A stretch of 64,000 nt of DNA from Cryptomeria japonica (lineage: Eukaryota > Streptophyta > Pinopsida > Cupressales > Cupressaceae), in NCBI RefSeq assembly GCF_030272615.1, contig NC_081415.1, positions 365,867,667-365,931,666 of the forward strand, read 5' to 3'. Positions 56,917-64,000 of the stretch are shown piece by piece (the stretch's first letter is position 1; the number at the start of each line of letters is the position of its first letter). Position numbers and translations under genes: made by a program. The notes below the pieces were generated by a model. The model had not been told where the DNA came from. It did no database searches and was given only the letters and a program-made list of their open reading frames with translations.

Positions 56917-58206
56917 TTAGTTTGTCGATTCCGTGATTTCCACACTAGGTGCAGAAACTGATTCTTCTTGCAACATTGCTGGTTTCTTCTTCCAGGTTTT
57001 GTTCATATTCGCTTGAATGGTTTCAACATCAATTTTTCCTTCCTCAGTGACCGGTATATCATCCGATATACTCTTTCTACTTCTGCAAAATCTTGCTGAA
57101 TGACCCGGTTTGTTGCAATGATAGCAAACCATTCCAGGTGCTCTCCAAGGTCCATTATTCATGTTTCCATTCTTCCTTCTGCATGTTGCAGCTGTGTGAC
57201 CATGACCATGACAAATCCAACAGTTTTCTCTCCATCCGGTTGCTGCTTGATAGCCGCCGCTACCTGACTGATGATTATAGGTATTAAACCGGTTGGGGTT
57301 CCGGTTCACAAAAGTTTCCGAACCAGCTCCTTGAGTCCTCTGAGGATATCTTCCAGTGTGTTTCATAACAGACCTGCATTCAGATGCTCTATGCCTAAAC
57401 TTGTTGCATGCATAACAACTACCATTGAACTTGTTGGATCTAGGTACATTGTTTATAAAGTAAGGAAAATTATTATAGGCTTTGCTCCTACATACATTGT
57501 TAGTATGTCCTTCTTTAAGACATTTAAAGCAAACAAGTTTGAATTTTTTCTTACCTTTACCTTTGAATGTCGGTTGCTTCTTTGATGCTTCAGCATTTGC
57601 ACCTGAGGTCTCACCTTCCTCATGACCAGAGAAACCAAGTCCATTGGTATTCTTTACTGGTTTAGTTGATTCAAGCTTTTGCTCTAGCTTAACAATACTC
57701 TTGTTGAACTTAGCAAGTATTTCCTTTGACTCAGAGAGTTCTTTGGAAATAACAACATTTGTATCCCTCAAGTTTGCATTCTTAGAGATGGCTATGTTCA
57801 GTTCACCTTGTACTTCTTATTTTTCCATTCTGCTCTCATGAAGGTGAGTAGTAAGTGCACTGATCTATTGCTTCAACTTGGAGATATCATGATCTTTGTC
57901 CTTGACCAGATCTTCAGCCTTCCTCTGGTACTCAAGCTCTTGACACATTCGGATAGTCAGTCCTTCCAACTCCTTTCTCAGGTTGGAATTGGATTCATTC
58001 AGTTTTTCTACTTCTTGGATTAGGGCTTCCATGTCCACTTCATCAGAAGAACTATTTTCATATAGCTCCATCAGTTTTTCAGCATGTTCTCTCCTTTTTG
58101 CCTGAGAGGCCTTATATTTTACCATAAGTTCATCATAGGCTTGCTCAGACTGAGTGAGCCGGTGAGTAAGTTCCCTCACTGTGTATTCCCTCATATCTCT
58201 TTCCAA
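56917..58206 (-). pseudogene. Element D gag-like ORF with four CCHC knuckles
   Basis: One frame from 58206 to 56917 with stops near 57865 and 57815. The N-terminal half is a coiled coil (LIQEVEKLNESNSNLRKELE and similar). The C-terminal half has four CCHC zinc knuckles: CFKCLKEGHTNNVC, CYACNKFRHRASEC, CWICHGHGHTAATC and CYHCNKPGHSARFC. The region between knuckles is Gly/Asn/Arg-rich. The capsid half normally found at the start of copia gag is missing: the ORF begins only about 25 bp after the primer site. Knuckles of this kind bind the element's RNA. Four is more than the single knuckle of copia-1 and copia-2. Confidence 0.82.
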
Positions 58207-58229
58207 GTGATTAGACTTATAGAAAGATT

Positions 58230-58242
58230 GGCTCCGATACCA
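58230..58242 (-). other. Element D primer-binding site
   Basis: The minus strand reads TGGTATCGGAGCC two bases after the 5' LTR, the initiator-methionine type with one mismatch to the usual TGGTATCAGAGCC. Confidence 0.88.
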
Positions 58243-58244
58243 AT

Positions 58245-59410
58245 TGATAAATACTAAGAGGGGGGGGGTGAATTAGTACACCAAAAAACACTATATTTAA
58301 ACACTTAAACAATCTAGTAATAAACCGATAAAACAATTTAATAAACAAAGTGGTTAATACACATGCAAACTAAATAGCAAATAAGACATTCACCCACAAG
58401 AGCAATAACACCATAACACAAGAAATTTGATGTGGAAACCCAAATGGGAAAAACTAGGGTGAGATGAAACTCACAAGTAACTATCTGCAGAATAGGAACC
58501 AGACTAGTTAAGATCAGACTGGTTAAGATCATACAGTGTTCTTTACCAGAACAGATCTTGTTAGGAATCTCAATCTTTGTTAGGAGATAAGTCCGATCAA
58601 AGATTACCTTGCTAGAGGATTTTAGATCCACAGATGTGAATCACCTTGTTAGAGGATTTTACAAAGGTTTCTCTGAGCCTACCCGGTTAAGGGCTTCAAA
58701 CTTGTCAAAGATGTGAGTAATCAACAAGTGAATGATCTAGCAAATGGCACAGGTTGCTTGATTAGATCCACTATGGCTCATAGTTAATGCATTTCAACAT
58801 TACTTCAGTCTTTAGTAACTCTCACTCTATTATAGCTCACAAACTTGATCTTCTCAGTTAAGATCATACTTACAAAAACTCATCAACCACCTTAAAACCC
58901 TAGCAACAACCTAAAACCCCAGGCATGATCTCCTTATAAAGGAATCTGATTTTATGTTGGTCTAATAGGTTTACAATCCAGTTTCCTAGGTTCAATGAAT
59001 CTAGACATACTTGGTAACATGACACAAAAAGCATCGCCAGAGTGTCCACACCGTCAAACAATCGGTGGATGGTAACTCATCACAAAATGTCGGTTGGTAA
59101 CTCATCACAGAGTATTACCGGTTCATACAAAATACCGGTTGCTGGTTTGACAAAAATGAAGACTGGGAAATATGTGTTTTGCCACTTTGATCCTTCGTAC
59201 CGCTTGAGATCCTCGAACCGCTTGGGGTCAACATACCACTTCAGACCAGTAAACACATTCTACAAAACACTGATAGTCTAAAGACTATAATGCATCATAT
59301 CGGTTGAGAACAATTGTCGGTTGAGCATAACTCATACATATAAAAGTGATCTCAATGCAAGTGTGTGTCCATCAATGACAATCACAACATAATCATCAAA
59401 AATACCAACA
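58245..59410 (-). repeat. Element D 5' LTR
   Basis: The plus strand runs from TGATAAATACTAAGAGG to AAAAATACCAACA. An insert of 15-20 bp near 58505-58535, compared with the other LTR, is a local duplication (AGACTAGTTAAGATC / AGACTGGTTAAGATC). Confidence 0.9.
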
Positions 59411-59689
59411 AAAATATGAATTCCAACTAGGCATTTTGATTCATTTCCAGAATATACCCAAATTAACCAATTTGAATTCTTAATTCATGCCTTGATTCTC
59501 ATTGATAAATTTATTGACCATATAATAAATATTACAATAAAATCACCTTTATTTTATTCAACACAAAATCCATTCTAAGAAAATATATTTCATTTATTAA
59601 AAATTAACTTAAAGCATTGACCAGTTTGAACCGGTAAAGTACATGGTAACGCGGGGGTTAAACCAACCCACAGTTGTGCCACTGTCGGG

Positions 59690-59990
59690 GGCCATAGGTA
59701 CTACCTGCCAGTAGTATTGTTGCCAACCAGTAGCAGGCACTACCTGCCGGTAGTACTACTGCCGACTGGTAGCAGGCACTACCGACTGGTAGGAGACACT
59801 GTCATCCGGTAGCACTGCTACCAACCGGTAGCGGTGACTACCATCCGATAGCGCTGCTACCGTCGGTAGCAGTAGCTACTAACTGGTAGTACTACTACCG
59901 CGTAGCAGTACTGCCGACCGGTAGTACTGCTACCATGCGGGCAGCAGGGACTACCGTCCCGCATGGTGGGACTAGCCCGCCACGCGGTAG
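59690..59990. repeat. GGTAGTACTACTACC palindromic minisatellite
   Basis: About 300 bp of units such as CTACCTGCCGGTAGTACTAC and GACTGGTAGCAGGCACTAC, alternating in orientation so that neighbours can pair. Counterpart of 3087-3245 in solo LTR-1, about twice as long. Confidence 0.88.
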
Positions 59991-61676
59991 GGAAGGGTAA
60001 GGAAATAAAACAATAAAATACATGCCTCCCAAGGCATAAAAACCCAAACACCCAATCGTTTAAGCATGAAAATGATTCTTTTCCGAAACATTTCACGACA
60101 CATACATACAAAATGCCAAATCCAATTTTCTTAAATGGATATTTACCAGCAAGGTAAAAGATGAAATTTAGTCCCACAAGAAACCCAAATCTATGCAACA
60201 TGAAACAAGAAAGCACACAGCAAGACAAATCTAGTTCATTCTTTCCAAATAGAAGAGGTAAACAAGAAATTGATTTTCAAGATCAAACACACAACAAAAA
60301 GAGAAATGAACCATTTCCTTCCTAAAAGCAAACATGTGATATAGATTTCATAAAACCAACAATAATAAACCCTATTTCTTCCATTCAAATCATTCCACAA
60401 ATATCTACAAGAAGATTGCATAAATTTCCACACACATAAAACAAACTGAAAATTTCAAATAACAAATTCAAAACAAGAAGAGAACCTCCAACCTTGAAGC
60501 AACAACAAGCAAAGAGATGAAGAATTTCCAATCTTGCAAACCAGGTCGAATTTCCAGTTCCTCCGGGAAGTTTTCTAGAATTTGTCTCCAAAATTCCCCT
60601 CTTCCTTCTTCCCATGAATTTTAGGAATATCATGAAATTTCCCTTTTAACCTAAACTTTCTAGGTTAAAAATTTATTCCAACAAATTAGATTTAAATATT
60701 TAAAAAGTAAAAACAATCAGATTTACTCCTCTTTCCAAAATAATTCTTTTCCAACAATTAAAATGAAAAGTCAAATGGAAAAGTAAAAAAATAAAAGCCT
60801 TTTCATTTATTTCTATTTCCAAAAATACTTTCTTTCCACATAATCATTTAACATTTAAATGGCTAGGCAATTATTTATTTCCTTCTAAAATATATCAATG
60901 CACTTTACAAAATAAATAAGCCCTTTGACCATTTAGTCTAGCAAATCATTAGTTTAATTGAATCAATAATCACAGAGCATAATAATCAACTAATTATGCC
61001 AACATAAGATAACATCATCCATTTAAATAAACGGAAACACGCAAAACCAAGAATGATCAAATGACGACTCTCAAAATGACCAAACTAAGGCACCATGACT
61101 CGCATACCAGCCAGATGGGATAAAACAATCGACTGACAACACTTACATGAGTGTAACTATGGGTCAAGCTAGGGTACAACAACTATCTCCTCCACTCCCA
61201 TCGAATATATAAGGCATGCTCATATCTGTGAAACCAGGTGGAGTCAATACCCCTTACCTACTCAGTACTAGTACCTACAATATCTTGCACCAAAGAACCA
61301 CACGTGTATATAGACCAATATATATATACAAACACGACACGCACACCGATGAAGGATAATCGTGACGTTCCCTATCTCACTGGAGTGAGTGAAGGAAAAT
61401 CATCCCCTCGCATCCCAATACACTTGCAAACACGCAACATATAAATAACACATCGCAATATAAGGGAAAAGTGTCAGTCCATGATAATGATCCATAACAT
61501 AATATTAATCGTAAGCACTGAGATACTGCATAAAAACATACACCATAAATCTAGATAAAGCATGAAATAACATCGCATGACATTCAAATCAATATACAAA
61601 AATGTTCCACTGAACAGTCATCGAAGTAACTCAAAACATACAAAAGAGGCTGATCGAGGAGGGGTACTACACAAGC

Positions 61677-62560
61677 TATGGAATGGTTCTCAAGCCTACC
61701 TATGGGAATGAAGAATTTTGAGGAATTAATCCAACTATTTCTACAACAATACTCTTATAACATTCGTCACCCAGTCACTATGATAGAGCTTTGCAACACC
61801 AAACAGAAAATAGGAGAGCCCTTTCTCACTTTTCTCCAATGATGGAGAAAGTTGTTCTCTAGATATTCACGACCTATTCCAGATATTGAGAAGATGGATA
61901 TCTTTATCAACAACTTAATCCCTGAATTGAAATACAGTATCCAAATGCAAGTTCACCCTTCATTTAACAAAATGGTAGATAATGCCCTCAGGATGGAAGA
62001 TGTGCTTATAAAGAAAGGAGATATCTCACTTTGGAAAGAAACACAACAAGCTTCTAGCTCCAAAGAAAAGAACAAGTATTGGAAATATGGCAAAGACAAC
62101 AACAAATTGTTGTTAATGATGGACTGATAGACACTATTAAAGCAAAATCAAAATCCACGATATTTAACTTGGCTAGTGGCATGCAAGCACTCAAAGCAAC
62201 TGAAACCGCAGCAGAAAATCCTCCGAAGAAAGTAAAAGAGTGGTTCAAAGAGAAACCTTGGCTTTCAAAACCTAAACGTGACTTCACTCCTCTAGAAGAA
62301 TCATATGAATCCGCTTTCAAAACTTTATTGGCAAATGATCTGATAACCTTACCAAACAATTCTAGGCCATATGATCCAGAAGTTAAACCAAAATGGTGGA
62401 GAGAAAATGAATATTGCGAATACGATTGAAACAAAGATCATAACACAAACATCTGCATGAAGCTCAAGCATTAGATTCAAATCTCATAGACGCTGGTAAA
62501 ATTGTTGTCGGTAATCACTCGACAAATGATGATCACAAAGCATTTAAAGATCTTTTACCT
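61677..62560 (+). pseudogene. Gypsy C gag, C-terminal part
   Basis: It continues gag after LTR-5. MEWFSSLPMGMKNFEELIQL, KQKIGEPFLTFLQ and IFINNLIPELKYSIQ are the conserved Ty3/gypsy gag features. A TGA interrupts at about 61842 inside FLQ-WRK. A frame change near 62090 leads to KPKRDFTPLEESYESAF and a Cys/His knuckle remnant YCEYD...HNTNICMKLK, typical of the Tat/Ogre branch. Confidence 0.82.
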
Positions 62561-62902
62561 GTTTACGAACAAGGTGATTCCTCAAAAACAAAAGGAGGTG
62601 CCAAAGTAAATTACACTTATACCAACAATGACAACATCATCAACATGATTAAGTCTTCCCAACCTGAATATTGCAATGTGATTATAATCAAAGACAAACA
62701 ATATGAATCATGACATGCAAATGCTATGACCCGTTCTCAAAAGAAAGTCACTCTCCAAGGAGCTAGTTCTTCAACTCCTTCTCAAACAACATCAAACCTA
62801 CCAACCTTGTCAAACAAACAAAAAGAATCAACATTTGATAAATTTAAATAGCTAACTTCATCATCATCCTCTAGATATAGCATTGTTGACCAACTGAAAA
62901 GA
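62561..62902 (+). pseudogene. Gypsy C gag-protease linker, decayed
   Basis: Coding traces in shifting frames with no domain that I recognise. It links the gag knuckle to the protease segment. Confidence 0.45.
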
Positions 62903-63346
62903 ATGAATGCTCAAATCTCCATCTTTGAATTGCTCAAAATCTCTTCTGCTCATAAAGAGATCTTGGACAAAGCGTTGCTGACAACTAATGTTCCAAAAGA
63001 TTTAGATATTGATCGGTTTCAATCTAGGGTGGGTCATCTGACTTCACCTCACCATCTAACCCTCTCTAAAGAAGATGACAACTTGCTAAATCATCCACAT
63101 AACCAACCATTGCATATTGAAGCCATGATCCATAAACACAGAGTTAAATGTGTTTTGATAGATGGAGGCGTGAGGTTGAATATTTGTACTTACAGTCTGC
63201 TTACACAACTAGGATTTTCTGAAAATTTCATTGATCCGGCCAAGAAAATAACAATTAAAGCCTATGATGAAGAAAAAAGGACCTCTAAAGGTCTGATATT
63301 ATTACCAATAAGGGTGGGACCTGTAGAAAGAGATGTCATTTTCTAG
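62903..63346 (+). pseudogene. Gypsy C aspartic protease
   Basis: Retropepsin-like domain. The active-site strand reads VKCVLIDGGVRLNICTYSLL (Asp at residue 87). The usual triad Asp-Thr/Ser-Gly is Asp-Gly-Gly here. Upstream is the linker SIFELLKISSAHKEILDKAL, a conserved pre-protease motif of this gypsy branch. A stop at 63344-63346 and a frame change separate it from the next segment. The activity of Asp-Gly-Gly is uncertain. Confidence 0.75.
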
Positions 63347-63362
63347 GTAATACAATATCTTA

Positions 63363-63689
63363 CTAGGCAGGCCATGGATTCATGAAATGAAGGCAGTTCC
63401 ATCTACATATCATCAATGCTTAAAATTTCCTTATAACGAAGTTGAAATCAATATCGCTACTAATACAAATCTCCCCTGTAATGCATTGATAAAAGGTTTT
63501 GATACCTTTGTGCCTCATAATAGGGCAGCCTCTACAAATGAAAGTCCAAAAGCTTTGACGAAGGACTTAGAAAAGAAATTGAAGATTACAAATACTGGCA
63601 TGGATGGATACAAGATAGAACTAGTACTTTCATTAGTCTCTCTCTCCCTCCATCAGCGAAATAGTTGGGCAAACCATCAGAGGCTATGA
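63363..63689 (+). pseudogene. Gypsy C post-protease segment (LGRPWIH)
   Basis: It continues the protease domain with [20 protein letters not shown], the flap-side C-terminal motif of Tat/Ogre-type gypsy proteases, then a linker without a recognisable domain. Open to 63689. Confidence 0.75.
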
Positions 63690-63841
63690 GAACGTAGACT
63701 TTAACTCTGAATATCATATATGATGGTCTTTTTGTACAGTCTTCTACTTCCTTGGCAGATGAAATAGAAGAGGATGTTGTTCTTAAGTGGCTTTTCAAGG
63801 AAGATAGTCAAAATGAGGAAGTAGTACATTGTGAGATTTCC

Positions 63842-64000
63842 CCAACCCAATATGGTCCCAGCTACAAAATGATCCAACACATGGGATATTCAAGTACTGG
63901 TCCCCTGGGCAAACATCAAGAGGGTATTATTGAACCGATTCAGCTACAAACAAAATCTACAAATGATAAGGTTGGACTGGGATACAATCCCAAAAAGACA
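63842..64000 (+). pseudogene. Gypsy C G-patch-like domain (runs off the window)
   Basis: An open frame to the window edge. Residues MIQHMGYSSTGPLGKHQEG followed by IIEPI (about 63869-63941) fit the G-patch pattern, with conserved glycines and LGK.xxG.xEPI. VGLGYNPKK follows. G-patch domains bind RNA or activate helicases, and one follows the protease in betaretroviruses. RT, RNase H and integrase of element C would lie beyond 64000. The stretch 63690-63841 is in a different frame from the preceding segment. Confidence 0.65.

Larger units (their letters stand above)
49657..59410 (-). mobile_element. Element D: non-autonomous copia-type LTR element, minus strand
   Basis: LTRs at 58245-59410 (5') and 49657-50805 (3') are flanked by the duplication AAAAT (49652-49656 and 59411-59415). 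The primer site (58230-58242) and purine tract (50806-50820) are in the right places. Between them are only a gag-like ORF with four CCHC knuckles and a long unidentified ORF in two tandem copies plus a Lys/Glu coiled coil. No protease, integrase, RT or RNase H motif was found on either strand of the 7.4 kb interior. It therefore must have moved with enzymes from another element. The LTR motifs (TGATTGTCATTGATG at the start, CACCCCCCCCTCTTAG near the end) match the Sirevirus-like LTRs nearby. Confidence 0.9.
48285..61671 (+). mobile_element. Solo LTR-5 (3.6 kb, split by element D)
   Basis: Same family as solo LTR-1, opposite orientation. It begins TGTAATGCCCCGCCAGG and ends GGGGTACTACA, with the duplication CAAGC at 48280-48284 and 61672-61676. 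It consists of 48285-49656 and 59411-61671, about 3.6 kb once element D and its duplication are removed. It is inserted in gypsy C gag, and joining the flanks restores the gag reading frame (LGGQAMEWF). Confidence 0.9.

Noticed and set aside
57271-57585. Plus-strand 104-codon open frame
   Set aside because: Antisense of the CCHC knuckle region of element D gag.
59690-59990. Possible CRISPR-like array
   Set aside because: Units are palindromic, variable in length and have no unique spacers. The window is eukaryotic LTR DNA.

Overview
The window is plant nuclear DNA made almost entirely of nested, decayed retrotransposons. It has Ty1/copia and Ty3/gypsy LTR elements with plant-type primer sites, plant LINEs with an added RNase H domain, two MITEs, and one exon of a plant ChaC-type gamma-glutamylcyclotransferase. 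Very long LTRs, many solo LTRs and sparse genes fit a giant gymnosperm (probably conifer) genome. That placement is inference; no rRNA, organelle or marker gene fixes the species. No bacterial operon, CRISPR array, tRNA or rRNA gene was seen.

Layout. 1-1297: non-coding repeat sequence. 1298-5033: 3.7 kb solo LTR (minus), 5-bp target duplication CTTGG. 6091-20678: remnants of a non-autonomous element ('A') whose single ORF is cut by a 2.6 kb solo LTR (7449-10080, duplication CTATT) and by a long LTR-like insertion (11113-19869). That insertion carries a nearly complete copia element on the minus strand (copia-1, 13754-19099). 20671-24024: LTR, primer site and gag of a gypsy element ('B'). 24045-32255: the 3' half of a LINE (LINE-1), split by a complete but dead copia element (copia-2, 25108-31196, duplication GTTCT). 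32257-32744: LTR fragment. 32745-35930: second LINE (LINE-2), minus strand. 38030-38221: the only recognisable host-gene exon. 38430-38890 and 39065-39265: MITEs. 39660-42780: LTR fragments. 42781-64000: gypsy element 'C', running off the right edge. Its LTR is split by solo LTR-4 (44142-45203, duplication ATACT). Its gag is split by solo LTR-5 (48285-61671, duplication CAAGC). Solo LTR-5 is itself split by a 9.75 kb non-autonomous copia-type element 'D' (49657-59410, duplication AAAAT).

Insertion order follows from the nesting: C, then LTR-5, then D; A, then LTR-3, then copia-1; LINE-1, then copia-2. Four solo LTRs and two full insertions have target duplications I could read directly.

Most unusual item: element D. 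It has two LTRs, an initiator-Met primer site and a polypurine tract, but no protease, integrase, reverse transcriptase or RNase H. It encodes a C-terminal gag piece with four CCHC knuckles, then a long unidentified ORF that has been duplicated in tandem in frame (2067 bp = 689 codons), then a Lys/Glu-rich coiled coil. Element A carries a different long unidentified ORF, also without pol domains. The right edge shows a G-patch-like domain after the protease of gypsy element C.
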